DNA of 64,000 bases from Pseudomonadota bacterium (GCA_026398735.1 JAPLSH010000019.1:149304-213303), one strand, 5' to 3'; shown: positions 38,971-48,367, counted from the stretch's first letter. Notes: a model not told the origin generated them from the letters alone. Translations and numbers: made by a program.

Positions 38971-40956
38971 CTATTTGCCTGTCACCGGATTGACGTAGTG
39001 ATAGGGCGTCAAAAAGCCTTTGGGGTACATATCAAAGGCAAAGCTAGGCGGCCGATCCGGCGGATTTGAGTCGGTGATCCCCGGCGGCGGTCGCAGCTTG
39101 AGTTCCTTCCAGCCCACGTCATAAGGCGCAAAGTAGGTGTTGACCTGCTGGTCCTTGCGAAACTTCCACACGCCATCGACCTTGATGAACTCATTCTCGT
39201 AGGTGCCGCCCATCCATTGGCCGTTCTTGCCCGCATTGCCCATCATGCTCAGAGCGCGCGAACGCAACTTGGCACTGCGGCCATCGGCTGCCACGGTAAT
39301 GACTGGTTGATATTGCATGTGGTTGTGCAGCACGCCGTCGTCCAAACCGGCCTGACCGTACAGGTTTAGATTGCGGCGCACTGCGGCACGGCCTGCATAA
39401 ACGCCGCGCATAGCAATCTCTATGGTGCCGTTGTCATCAAACAGCGCAGCCAGGTCATCCCACAATAGCGTGGCCAGATAGTAGCCATAGCGCATCTGCA
39501 GGTTTTCGATTTGGTCTGCGTCTTCGATGCGCGCCAGTTGCTGTTCAATGCCGGCCAGCTGAGCCGGCAGTGCCTGTGCATCCACACGTGCGGTGGCCTT
39601 GGCCGGCGAGGGTTTGGTACCACGCACCGGGTGTTCGTAATGGAAGGGTGCCACTACGCCGGGTCCGGCAAACTCTCGCAGTACTTGGAGGGATTTGTCG
39701 GGCGCTATCGCGGGTGCATAGCGCGAACGTGCTTCCCAGACTTTTCCCCAACCCTGTTCATAGGGCGTGAACATCGTCGGGTACAGGTGTAGACGACGGA
39801 TCTTCCAGATGCCGTTGTCCTTGATGTACTCATTCTCGTAAGTGCCTGTGCCCCACTCGGCAAATTCGCCGGCCTTGGCTAATTGCGAGAAATGGCGCCA
39901 ACGCCCGCGCGCGCTGCGACCATCGACAGCCACATGCACCACCGGTTGCAGCTGCATGGTGTCGTGCAGGCGGTTTTCGAGCACACCTTCGGGGCCCAGC
40001 GATGCCAAGTACGCCTGCACGCGTGCCTTGCCTTGCCACTGTCCCAAGCCCTCAATGCTCAGCGATGCGTCATCGCTGAACAGTGCCGCAGCCTGTGACC
40101 ACTGGCTCTTGTCGATATAAAAACCATAGATACGCTGCAGGTCTTCGACGGCGCGCTGATCTGCCAGGCGTTGCACGTCGGCGGCTAACTGGGCTGCGCG
40201 TTGCGCCAGTCGTGCCTCAGGCAGAGCCTGAAGCGAGGTGACTGCCGCCGCAGAGGCCGCTGGCGTTGCAATCGCTGGTGCGCCGCGAAAGTGAAAGGGT
40301 GGTGTAAAGGCATAGGGCCAGCTGCGGTACTTGACCGTCGGCGGTGCGTCGGGCGCAAGGCCTGCCGGTGCAAAGTGACCGTCGTTCACGTCGCTGTGTT
40401 TGGCCCAGCCGCCCTCATAGGGCACGAACAGCGTTTGGAACCAGTGCACACGACGGATCTTCCAGATGCCGTTTTCTTTGACGTATTCGTTTTCAAACGG
40501 GCCTTCGCCCCAGTACGCGTTCTTGCCCAGTTCGCCCACTAGCATCACATCGCGCCAGGTGCCCCGTGCACTGCGGCCGTCCGCGGCCAAGGTGATCACG
40601 GGCATCAGCTGCAGATGTTCGTTGAGCTGACCCGCTGCCAGGCCTTGTTTGCCGCGGCCCAGGGCGCGCAGGTATTGGCGCACGCGCCCCTTACCTTGGA
40701 ATACGCCGTCTTGGCCCAGTTCGATCGAGCCGCTATCGCTGAACAGATCCGCTGCGTCGTCCCATTTACCCTGATCCAAGTAGTAGCCATAGCTGCGTTG
40801 CAGCCGCGCGATGGCGTTCTGGTCTTCCAGGCGCGTTTTGCGCAGCTCTAGCTGTGCCACCTGCGTGGCCAAGGCGCGGCTGTCGATGGCCGCCCGAGCC
40901 ACTGGTGTGGCAGCGCAGGCCAGAGCAGTGGCACACAACATCACAAGTGTTTTCAT
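38971..40956 (-). CDS. Secreted protein with three tandem SnoaL/NTF2-like domains
   Basis: 661 residues with a signal peptide (MKTLVMLCATALACAATPVARAA, shown here in parts: hydrophobic core 5-16). Three homologous units of about 200 residues follow. Each has a heptad-like helix, then a block like NAIARLQRSYGYYLDQGKWD, a 'LFSDxGSIE' strand, a GVFQGKGRVRQYL-type helix, 'VITLAADGRSARGTW', then 'ENEYVKENGIWKIRR'. This is the SnoaL_4-type fold, related to polyketide cyclases, dehydratases and steroid isomerases. It ends YHYVNPVTGK. Its start overlaps the stop of the two-domain gene by ATGA, so they are probably coupled. Function unknown. Confidence 0.85.
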   Translation of the reverse strand: MKTLVMLCATALACAATPVARAAIDSRALATQVAQLELRKTRLEDQNAIARLQRSYGYYLDQGKWDDAADLFSDSGSIELGQDGVFQGKGRVRQYLRALGRGKQGLAAGQLNEHLQLMPVITLAADGRSARGTWRDVMLVGELGKNAYWGEGPFENEYVKENGIWKIRRVHWFQTLFVPYEGGWAKHSDVNDGHFAPAGLAPDAPPTVKYRSWPYAFTPPFHFRGAPAIATPAASAAAVTSLQALPEARLAQRAAQLAADVQRLADQRAVEDLQRIYGFYIDKSQWSQAAALFSDDASLSIEGLGQWQGKARVQAYLASLGPEGVLENRLHDTMQLQPVVHVAVDGRSARGRWRHFSQLAKAGEFAEWGTGTYENEYIKDNGIWKIRRLHLYPTMFTPYEQGWGKVWEARSRYAPAIAPDKSLQVLREFAGPGVVAPFHYEHPVRGTKPSPAKATARVDAQALPAQLAGIEQQLARIEDADQIENLQMRYGYYLATLLWDDLAALFDDNGTIEIAMRGVYAGRAAVRRNLNLYGQAGLDDGVLHNHMQYQPVITVAADGRSAKLRSRALSMMGNAGKNGQWMGGTYENEFIKVDGVWKFRKDQQVNTYFAPYDVGWKELKLRPPPGITDSNPPDRPPSFAFDMYPKGFLTPYHYVNPVTGK

Positions 40957-42326
40957 TTTCCGGTCACCGGATGGCGATAGCTAAAAGGCGGTATGAACGG
41001 TGCAGGCCAGGGGTCATAGGCAACCGACTGGGGCATGTCTGGCGGATAGCCGGCAAATGGACTGAACATGCCAGCAGAGTGTTTGCCCCAGCCCTTGTCA
41101 TAGTCGGTGTAAAAAGTTTGATAGGCGTTGAGCACCTGATACTTCCACACGCCGTTTTCACGCACGTAGACGTTTTCGTAAACGCCATCGCCCCATTGTG
41201 CTGTGCGATCCAGCACACCATGCATGACCACCAGTCGAGAGCGGATAGTGGCAGTGTTGCCGTCTGTAGATACGTTGATGACCGGCTGCATTTGCATGTG
41301 GTTGAACAACGTGCCGTAGGTGGGCGCTCCCAAACGTCGCATGTATTCGTAGGCGCGATCTCGACCTATAAACACCCCTCGGCCGAGGATCTCGAGCCAG
41401 GCGTTCTCTGCAAACAGCGCGGAGATGGCATCCTGCATCGACTTGTCGGCGTAATAGCCGTAAGTGTTTTCCAGGTTCTCTACTTCTTCGAATGTGCGCA
41501 GCTTGTCGAGCTTGAGTTCCAGCGCACGGACCTGGGCTTCCAGTTCCGTCACCGACTTGCTGGTAGCAGCTGCGGTGGCTGTTCGTGCCGCGGGCAGTAG
41601 TCGATAGTCCGAGCGTGCCGGATTGTCGAAGTGCACTGGTGCTGTGAAGTTGGATGGCCAAGGTTCATAGCTGACACTGGGCGCGCGTGTCGGCTTGACC
41701 GTGGACTTGCCATAGCTGCGACTACTGGCGGGAGTGGCCTGTGTCCAGCCACCTTCATAGGGCGCATGAAAGCGCACGTAGTAGTGCAGGGCGGCAATCT
41801 TCCATAGGCCACCTTGTTTCACATAGTCGTTTTCATAAACGCCTGCACCCCAGTTAGCAAATTGCCCGTAGATGCCATCTTGAATGGTGTCGTGCCAGCG
41901 CGCTTTGGCCTGCGTGCCGTCGGCCGAGAGCGTGATGACCGGCGAACGCAGGAAATGATTGTTGAGTTGACCCTTGAGCAGTCCCGGCTTGCCGCCGCTT
42001 AAGCTGTAGAGATATTTGCGGATCGCAGGCTTGCCCACGTACACGCCGTTGAGACCCAGTTCGATAGTGCCGTCGTCGGTGAATAGGTCTGTGGCTTCAT
42101 CCCACAGGGCCTTATCGACGTAATAACCCCACTGCTGTTGCAGGTTGCGCACGGTGTTGTAATCGCCGATTCGATCAGCACCGTTTGAAATGCTGTCGAG
42201 GCGTGCTGCAGCGCGTGCCAAGCGGGGGCCGAGATCCGGCTGTGCTGGTGCCTGGGTCCAGGCGGTGGAGCAGGTCAGCAGGCCTAGGCAGGCCAGCAGG
42301 GCTTTGAGTGCCGGTATGCGTGTCAT
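40953..42326 (-). CDS. Secreted protein with two tandem SnoaL/NTF2-like domains
   Basis: 457 residues from ATG 42326, which begins a clear signal peptide (MTRIPALKALLACLGLLTC, cleavage near WTQA). Two SnoaL_4-like units: the first with VRNLQQQWGYYVDKALWDEA and LFTDDGTIELGLNGVYVG, the second with VENLENTYGYYADKSMQDAI. A predicted coiled segment separates them. The C-terminus ends HPVTGK, like its three-domain neighbour. It is the middle gene of a three-gene run whose domain count goes 1, 2, 3. Catalytic residues cannot be assigned with confidence. Confidence 0.85.
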   Translation of the reverse strand: MTRIPALKALLACLGLLTCSTAWTQAPAQPDLGPRLARAAARLDSISNGADRIGDYNTVRNLQQQWGYYVDKALWDEATDLFTDDGTIELGLNGVYVGKPAIRKYLYSLSGGKPGLLKGQLNNHFLRSPVITLSADGTQAKARWHDTIQDGIYGQFANWGAGVYENDYVKQGGLWKIAALHYYVRFHAPYEGGWTQATPASSRSYGKSTVKPTRAPSVSYEPWPSNFTAPVHFDNPARSDYRLLPAARTATAAATSKSVTELEAQVRALELKLDKLRTFEEVENLENTYGYYADKSMQDAISALFAENAWLEILGRGVFIGRDRAYEYMRRLGAPTYGTLFNHMQMQPVINVSTDGNTATIRSRLVVMHGVLDRTAQWGDGVYENVYVRENGVWKYQVLNAYQTFYTDYDKGWGKHSAGMFSPFAGYPPDMPQSVAYDPWPAPFIPPFSYRHPVTGK

Positions 42327-42411
42327 GTGGGCCACCTTAGTTGTCCCAGCCGACCGGCTTGCCGGTGACAGGATTGACGTAGTGATAGGGCGGCAAGAAG
42401 AAGTCGGGGAA

Positions 42412-43083
42412 CTACTTGTAGACCTGCGTTGGGGGACGGTCTGGCGGCAGATCCGCCAAGGGTCCTGAAATCGGCAACGGTTGCTTGTGCCAGCCGCGAT
42501 CGTAAGAGGCACTGACGGTGGTGTACCAGTGCAGACGGTGGATGCGCCACACGCCGCCTTCCTTGATGTATTGATTCTCGTAAGGGCCTTCGGTCCAGCG
42601 GCCGTCTTGGCCGTGCACGCCGCCCATTACCAGCGATCGCCAACGTCCCTTGGCACTTTGGCCGTCGGCGGCAATATGCACAACACCTTGGTAGACCGGT
42701 GTTTCGCGGATCTCGCCGGGTGACAGCCGGGCGCCTTCACGGGTCAGAAACTGCTCGATGCGCTTGCGGCCCAGGTACACACCCTGCTGCCCAAACTCGA
42801 TGCTGGCGGCAGGGTCATCGCTGAACAGTGCAGCGGCATCGGCGGGGCGGCCCGCGCTGACATAGTGTCCATAGGCTTGCTGCAGACGCTCGATGGCCTT
42901 GGTGTCCTCCAGCTGCCTTAGCTGCATCTGCAGCGACGCCAGCTTGGTTTCGAGGATGGCCAGTCGGCGCTCTTCGGTGATGATGCGGCTGTCGGTGACC
43001 ACCGGGTCGCCGGCCAGCGCAGGCGCTGCTGCGAGGCAGCCCAGTGCCAGCACCAGCAGCCGGTGCAAATAAGGCGTGTTCAT
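42412..43083 (-). CDS. Secreted single-domain SnoaL/NTF2-like protein, cut by an in-frame TAG
   Basis: 223 residues to a TAG at 42414-42412: signal peptide (cleavage near ALAGD), coiled helix, then one SnoaL_4-like unit (IERLQQAYGHYVSAGRPADA, GVYLGRKRIEQFL, ENQYIKEGGVWRIHRLHW). After the TAG the same frame continues for 24 codons to a TAA at 42339-42337, reading FPDFFLPPYHYVNPVTGK and PVGWDN. That tail is conserved in the two downstream paralogues (PYHYVNPVTGK, HPVTGK). So the TAG is a recent nonsense mutation, a readthrough site or a sequencing error. With readthrough the product is 248 residues and ends 10 bases before the next gene. Confidence 0.85.
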   Translation of the reverse strand: MNTPYLHRLLVLALGCLAAAPALAGDPVVTDSRIITEERRLAILETKLASLQMQLRQLEDTKAIERLQQAYGHYVSAGRPADAAALFSDDPAASIEFGQQGVYLGRKRIEQFLTREGARLSPGEIRETPVYQGVVHIAADGQSAKGRWRSLVMGGVHGQDGRWTEGPYENQYIKEGGVWRIHRLHWYTTVSASYDRGWHKQPLPISGPLADLPPDRPPTQVYK

Positions 43084-43160
43084 CGTATCGATCCCCCGTC
43101 GGCTTGAGCCGAGATGGGTCGATAGTAGCGCGGTTGGGCGTTACTGCCACCGGTTGGGGG

Positions 43161-44531
43161 TCAGCACTCGATGACGTTGACTGCAAGACCGCCCAGCGAG
43201 GTTTCCTTGTAGATGTTTTTCATGTCCAGACCGGTCTGGCGCATGGTGGCGATGACCTGGTCCAGCGAAACTTTGTGAGTGCCATCGCCCCGGATGGCCA
43301 GTCGTGCTGCATTGAGCGCTTTGACCGCCCCCATGGCGTTACGTTCGATGCAGGGGATCTGTACCAGCCCGCCCACCGGGTCACAGGTCAGGCCTAGGTT
43401 GTGCTCCATGCCGATCTCGGCGGCGTTTTCGATCTGCTCGTTGGTGCCATTGAGAGCCGCCACCAAACCACCCGCGGCCATCGAGCAGGCCACGCCCACT
43501 TCACCCTGACAGCCCATCTCTGCACCAGAGATAGAGGCGTTAATCTTGTAGAGCATGCCGATGGCACCGGCCACCAACAAAAAGCGCACGATGCCATCAT
43601 CGCTGGCACCGGGTTCAAAGCGCCGGTAATAAGCCAGCACTGCCGGCACGATGCCCGCTGCGCCGTTGGTCGGTGCAGTGACTACGCGACCGCCTGCTGC
43701 ATTCTCTTCGTTGACTGACATGGCAAACACATTGAGCCAGTCCATCGCGTGCATCGGCGAAACGCCGCCAGCTTCCTGCAGTTGGCGATACAGACGCGGT
43801 GCGCGGCGGCGCAGCGCCAGTGATCCGTGCAGCAGTCCTTCGGCGCGAAAGCCGCGCTCGATACAGGCTTCCATGGTGTGCCATATCTTCAGCAAAGCAT
43901 CGCGAGTCTCGGCGTCGGTGCGCCACGCGCGCTCGTTGCGCTGCACCAGTTGATACATCTCCAGACCAAAGTCGCGGCAACGGGCCAGCAGCTCGGTGGC
44001 GTTACTAAACGGTAGGGGTACAACTGGGCTGGTGTCGACAGCCGTGCCGGTGTTGTGGTCGGCAGCGCGAACAATAAAGCCGCCGCCGATGGAGTAGTAC
44101 TCATCACGCAGCAGCTCGTTGCCGGCTGCGTCAAAGGCGATGAACCGCAAGCCGTTGGCATGACCTGGCAATGAATCTGAATAGTGAAACTGTAGATCTT
44201 TGGGCTCGTTGAAGGCGATCTCGTGCGAGCCCAGTAATTTCAGCTTGTAGGTAGAGCGGATGCGCGCCAGCGAGGGTTCGATCAAATCGGGATCAATGGT
44301 ATCGGGGGCGGCGCCCTCCAAGCCCAGCAGCACTGCTTGATCGGTGCAGTGACCACGACCGGTTAATGCCAGTGAACCGTATAATTGCGAGCACAGGCGA
44401 GTGGTCTGTGGCAGCAGCCCTTGAGTCTGTAGCGTCAGCACAAACTGTCGCGCAGCATTCATGGGTCCCATCGTGTGGGAGCTGGAAGGGCCGATACCGA
44501 TCTTGAAGATGTCCAGTACCGAGAGGTTCAT
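43161..44531 (-). CDS. sdaA: L-serine ammonia-lyase, [4Fe-4S] single-chain type
   Basis: 456 residues. Deaminates L-serine to pyruvate and ammonia. N-terminal beta-type domain starts LSVLDIFKIGIGPSSSHTMGPM; the alpha-type domain has EVGVACSMAAGGLVAAL and the cluster cysteines in CDPVGGLVQIPCIERNAMG. Full family length. Upstream on the minus strand, TATAGT (44570-44565) could be its -10. A 77-base gap separates its end from the start codon of... the downstream-running SnoaL operon lies on the same strand beyond it, so partial read-through is possible. Confidence 0.95.
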   Translation of the reverse strand: MNLSVLDIFKIGIGPSSSHTMGPMNAARQFVLTLQTQGLLPQTTRLCSQLYGSLALTGRGHCTDQAVLLGLEGAAPDTIDPDLIEPSLARIRSTYKLKLLGSHEIAFNEPKDLQFHYSDSLPGHANGLRFIAFDAAGNELLRDEYYSIGGGFIVRAADHNTGTAVDTSPVVPLPFSNATELLARCRDFGLEMYQLVQRNERAWRTDAETRDALLKIWHTMEACIERGFRAEGLLHGSLALRRRAPRLYRQLQEAGGVSPMHAMDWLNVFAMSVNEENAAGGRVVTAPTNGAAGIVPAVLAYYRRFEPGASDDGIVRFLLVAGAIGMLYKINASISGAEMGCQGEVGVACSMAAGGLVAALNGTNEQIENAAEIGMEHNLGLTCDPVGGLVQIPCIERNAMGAVKALNAARLAIRGDGTHKVSLDQVIATMRQTGLDMKNIYKETSLGGLAVNVIEC

Positions 44532-44671
44532 GTGCGTTACCTGCCTGTCGGATGTATGGCTTCAACTATAGGCATGTGCGAGGCCTTTTCGCGCGTTGGC
44601 GTTAACACCGGTTGGCATTGCAACCGTGACCCGTTGCACACTGCGGGCTTGCTCCACTGCGGAACATTTGA

Positions 44672-45283
44672 ATGACCCATGCCGTGCTCGCTGCTGCGCT
44701 GATTTGTCTGTTGGCCATCATGAGCCCGGGCCCTAATTTCGTTGCAGTAACCCACCGTGCGGTAACTGCACCGCGCTCCGAAGCGATGGCACTGGTCGTT
44801 GGCATAGCCTGCATCAGCGGTTTCTGGACTGGCGCTGCGCTGTTTGGCCTGGGCGTGGTGTTTCGCCTGTTCCCGTGGGTGTTCTGGACAGTGAAGTTGG
44901 CCGGTGCGGCTTATCTGGTGTGGTTTGGCTTTACGTTGCTGCGCCATGCCGGCCATGCCTTGCCGGCGCGCGCCATCCGCAGTTCGAACGGGTCGATGTG
45001 GCGGGCGTTTCGCGATGGCGTGGTGACCAATCTGTCCAATCCAAAAGCCATGGTGTTTTATGCATCGGTATTTGCAGGTGCTGTACCGGTCGGTGCCACA
45101 ACCGCCACTTTAGTGGCGATGGTGGCGATGGTGCCGCTGATCGCAGTGTGCTGGTATGGGTTGGTTGCGCAGGCGCTGTCCTCCGAGCGCGCTGCAGTGG
45201 TTTACAGGCGAGTGAAGCCTTGGATAGAGCGTTGTTGTGGTCTGCTGTTAATTGGCTTTGGTGTCAGGCAGACGATGAGTTGA
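44672..45283 (+). CDS. LysE/RhtB family amino-acid exporter
   Basis: 203 residues, about six membrane helices. Family marks: N-terminal MSPGPNF, WTGAALFGLG and the central LSNPKAMVFYASVF. Members export amino acids such as threonine, homoserine, lysine or leucine analogues. It is divergent from the serine dehydratase gene across a 140-base intergenic region, which suggests joint control of amino-acid overflow, an inference only. Confidence 0.88.
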   Translation: MTHAVLAAALICLLAIMSPGPNFVAVTHRAVTAPRSEAMALVVGIACISGFWTGAALFGLGVVFRLFPWVFWTVKLAGAAYLVWFGFTLLRHAGHALPARAIRSSNGSMWRAFRDGVVTNLSNPKAMVFYASVFAGAVPVGATTATLVAMVAMVPLIAVCWYGLVAQALSSERAAVVYRRVKPWIERCCGLLLIGFGVRQTMS

Positions 45284-45303
45284 GTAGCGCCTTTCAGTTG
45301 GCT

Positions 45304-46059
45304 TCAACGCTGCTGAATGGGTACCTGCGCCATGCCGCTAGCACCGGTGACTGTGTTGCGCGCATAGATAATCAGCGTTACTGCGCCGTTGCCGGCCACT
45401 GCAATGTCACCTTGATAGCCACCGGGTGAAACGGCAAACGTCATGTCGCTTTGGCCCAGTGCCCGGCCTGTCTGCCAGAGGCTGGCAGTGACGCGATAGT
45501 TGGCAGAGTCCCAAAGGCCGCCCGGCGTGATCGGGCAGCCGCACATTGGCTCCACCTTGGCACTGATGTGCAGTCGACCCTCTGTCAGCGTGGCCACAGG
45601 TGTAATGGCCAGACCTGGTAGCTCTACGCTCCAGCCGTCGCCGGCGGTAACCGCTTCTCCGGGCATCATCCAGCGTTGTGATTTGATGGTCACCGCAGAG
45701 CTGGGGCGGCCCAGCGGTCCGCTGACTTCCAGTTCGACCAGTGTCGGCCGATCGATATCCACGCTCGTATTGAATCCAGCTGCATCGGCACTGGCGCGCT
45801 GCGGCGATCGTCCGCTGGACTGCATTATTTTGTCGGTGTTGCCAGTGCCACCTTGAACGAGGCCTGCGGCCAGCACCTTGCCCGACACCGCATCACGCAG
45901 CGTGACGCTTGCGCCTCCGGTGCCATCGCCGACGAACTTGGCATCCTGGCTCAGCACCCGCACCGTGACTGGCGTGGGTGCGGCGCTGGCTGGTACGGCA
46001 AGGTGGCCAACAGCGACAGCAAGGGCTACGAAGGTAGGGAGCGCGCGGTGCATACTCAT
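45304..46059 (-). CDS. Unrecognised exported protein
   Basis: 251 residues starting MSMHRALPTFVALAVAVGHL with a signal peptide cleaved near ASAAP. Predicted all-beta, with two Ig- or transthyretin-like halves: residues about 28-110 (VTVRVLSQDAKF, GASVTLRDAVSGKVLAAGL) and 115-251 (VTIKSQRWMMPGEA, ending LIIYARNTVTGASGMAQV). PMCGCPITPGG in the middle holds two close cysteines, a possible disulfide or metal site. I do not recognise the family. It converges with the exporter gene and is divergent from the aldo/keto reductase gene. Confidence 0.7.
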   Translation of the reverse strand: MSMHRALPTFVALAVAVGHLAVPASAAPTPVTVRVLSQDAKFVGDGTGGASVTLRDAVSGKVLAAGLVQGGTGNTDKIMQSSGRSPQRASADAAGFNTSVDIDRPTLVELEVSGPLGRPSSAVTIKSQRWMMPGEAVTAGDGWSVELPGLAITPVATLTEGRLHISAKVEPMCGCPITPGGLWDSANYRVTASLWQTGRALGQSDMTFAVSPGGYQGDIAVAGNGAVTLIIYARNTVTGASGMAQVPIQQR

Positions 46060-46099
46060 CGTTCAGCCTTTGGGTCTTGCAGGGATGTGGAGCGTCAGT

Positions 46100-47146
46100 A
46101 TGGAATATCGGCAGTTGGGTCGCACGGACATCAAGGTCAGTGCCATCGGTTTGGGCACGATGACTTTCGGTGAGCAAAACACCGAGGCCGATGGCCACCA
46201 ACAGATCGACTACGCCGTAGATCAGGGTGTGAACCTGATCGATACCGCCGAGATGTATAGCGTTCCTCCACGCGCCGAGACCTATGGCTCCACCGAGCGC
46301 ATTGTGGGCAGTTGGCTGGCCAAGCCTGGTAATCGCGCCAAGGTCATCTTGGCCACCAAGGCGGCAGGGCCTGCTGCCGTGCTGGGCGTCAAACATATTC
46401 GTGGCGGCAACTGCAATCTGGATCGCGCCAATCTGTTTGCCGCTGTGGATGCCAGCCTGCAGCGTTTGCAGACCGATTACATCGACCTGTATCAGCTGCA
46501 TTGGCCCAGTCGCGCCACCAACTTCTTCGGCAAGCTTGGCTACCAGCATCGCGACGATGATCAGTCTGTGCCCATTGAAGAGACTCTCGATGCGTTGGGT
46601 GAGCTGGTGAAGCAGGGCAAGCTGCGTCATGTCGGTCTGTCTAACGAAACGCCATGGGGCCTGCATCGCTATCTGCAACTGGCCGATACGCAAGGTTTGC
46701 CGCGCGTGGCCTCAATCCAGAATCCCTACAGCCTGCTCAACCGCAGTTTCGAGATTGGTCTTGCCGAGATGAGCATCCGCGAAGAGGTGGGGCTGGTGGC
46801 GTATTCGCCGCTTGGATTTGGTGTGTTGTCGGGCAAGTTCCTCGGCGGTGCCATGCCGCCAGAATCCCGCATTGCACGCTGGTCACGCTTTGCGCGCTAT
46901 ACCAATGACCAAGCGACTCGCGCTACCGAGGCCTATGCGGCGGTGGCGCACAAGCATGGTCTTAACATGACTCAGATGGCGATGGCCTTTGTACTTCAGC
47001 AACGGTTTGTAACCAGTGTGCTGCTTGGGGCGACGAAGTTGGAGCAGTTGGAACTCAACATTGCCAGTGCCAGCGTGACCTTGGATTCGCAGGTGCTGTC
47101 GGAGCTTGATGCCGAGCACCGCCAGCAGCCCAATCCATGTCCGTGA
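46100..47146 (+). CDS. Aldo/keto reductase (Tas-like)
   Basis: 348 residues from ATG 46100. NADPH-dependent oxidoreductase TIM barrel. Motifs: YRQLGRTDIKVSAIGLGTMTFG, the tetrad Asp/Tyr in LIDTAEMYSVPP, Lys in VILATKAAG, His in LYQLHWPSR, and VGLSNETPWG. The insertion around PSRATNFFGKLGYQ matches the Tas/YajO subgroup. Physiological substrate unknown. The coding frame is open upstream but has no family similarity there. Confidence 0.9.
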   Translation: MEYRQLGRTDIKVSAIGLGTMTFGEQNTEADGHQQIDYAVDQGVNLIDTAEMYSVPPRAETYGSTERIVGSWLAKPGNRAKVILATKAAGPAAVLGVKHIRGGNCNLDRANLFAAVDASLQRLQTDYIDLYQLHWPSRATNFFGKLGYQHRDDDQSVPIEETLDALGELVKQGKLRHVGLSNETPWGLHRYLQLADTQGLPRVASIQNPYSLLNRSFEIGLAEMSIREEVGLVAYSPLGFGVLSGKFLGGAMPPESRIARWSRFARYTNDQATRATEAYAAVAHKHGLNMTQMAMAFVLQQRFVTSVLLGATKLEQLELNIASASVTLDSQVLSELDAEHRQQPNPCP

Positions 47147-47152
47147 GAGCGA

Positions 47153-48367
47153 TCAGGGTGCGCTGGATGGACGATACGCAGGAAGGACCACGAAGCCCAC
47201 GCAAGTGAGCAACAGGCCGGCGCTGCTGACTAGCAGGGCCGGTGCATAGCTGCCACTGACATCGCGCACCGCACCTACCCATAGCGGTCCTAGGCCAGAG
47301 CCTAAGATGAACGCACCGTATTGCAGGCCATAGATGCGTCCGAACTGCGCAAGCTTGAAATGCTGTGCAACCAGAAAGCCAAGCAGATCCAGCTCGGCAC
47401 CTAATGCAACACCGAGTGCGATCGCTGCGAGCCCGGCGTGAGATACGCCCGTTTGGTGGAGGATCAATCCACCGCTTGCGCCGATGAGGCATATGCCGAT
47501 GCCGATCCAGGGTGCAGGGAGTCTGTCGAGCAGCAGGCCGACGACTAAGCGGCTGGCAATCACGGCCAGGCCTATCTGTCCTGCAATACCCGCCGCTTGC
47601 ACTGGCGCCAGGCCCAGATCCAGAAGCATCGGTACAAAGTGGGGCAGTAGGCCGCCAAAGGAGAACGACATCAGTGAGAAGGTTGCCGCCAGTACCCAGA
47701 ACGTACGCGACGCTAACCAGGGCCTGCCCTCGACGGTGGCCGGCGAGGTGATCTGCGCGGATACTGTTCTTGAAGCGTTGCGAGGTAGCAGCAGTGCCGT
47801 AATGACGGCGCCGCACAGTGGAACCAAAGCCAGTGCGCTGTAGCCGGCGCGCCAGCCCTCTGCCTCAATCGTGCGTGCAATCAGCGGTGGCAGCAAGGCG
47901 GCACCCACACCGATTCCGGTCATGGTTAATCCCAGCGCCAGACCTCTATGCCGCGTGAACGTTGTGCCGATCAGCTTGGTGTAAGCGATCGGTCCACACC
48001 CGGCACCTAGCAGCGCCAGCAGCATTTGCAGCAGCAAGTAAGAGGTCACCGAGTGTGTGAAATGACCTAGCGCTGCAAAGCCGGCTGAAAGTAATAGCAG
48101 GCCAAGCATCGAGAGACCGCGTGCGCCAAACCGATCTACCAGCCAGCCGACAAACGGATTGGCGATGGCCAAGCTGATCGTCACCAGCAACACACCAAGT
48201 CCGAACTGTGCCCGAGTCAGCCCGAACTCTTGCGCGAGGCCGGCAACGAACAGGCCGTTGGTATAGAGAAGCACTGCAGAGATGCCGGTCGCACTGCCGA
48301 CCACCGCGCCAGCCAGTACGCGGGGCCAAGAGGGAGATGCTGCGGATACCGGGATTTGCTGTTGCAT
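47153..48367 (-). CDS. Major facilitator superfamily transporter
   Basis: 404 residues, about 12 membrane helices in two bundles. The helix 2-3 loop signature is GWLVDRFGARGLSM and a matching central loop occurs later (RLVVGLLLDRLPAPW). Closest in feel to monocarboxylate/oxalate-formate-type MFS, but the substrate cannot be read. It converges with the aldo/keto reductase gene. A 14-bp inverted repeat lies 25 bases upstream of its ATG. Confidence 0.88.
   Translation of the reverse strand: MQQQIPVSAASPSWPRVLAGAVVGSATGISAVLLYTNGLFVAGLAQEFGLTRAQFGLGVLLVTISLAIANPFVGWLVDRFGARGLSMLGLLLLSAGFAALGHFTHSVTSYLLLQMLLALLGAGCGPIAYTKLIGTTFTRHRGLALGLTMTGIGVGAALLPPLIARTIEAEGWRAGYSALALVPLCGAVITALLLPRNASRTVSAQITSPATVEGRPWLASRTFWVLAATFSLMSFSFGGLLPHFVPMLLDLGLAPVQAAGIAGQIGLAVIASRLVVGLLLDRLPAPWIGIGICLIGASGGLILHQTGVSHAGLAAIALGVALGAELDLLGFLVAQHFKLAQFGRIYGLQYGAFILGSGLGPLWVGAVRDVSGSYAPALLVSSAGLLLTCVGFVVLPAYRPSSAP

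Noticed and set aside
42412-42414. Pyrrolysine or selenocysteine decoding at the in-frame TAG
   Set aside because: Selenocysteine uses TGA. Pyrrolysine would need pylT and pylS, which are not in the window, and this protein family has no reason to contain it.
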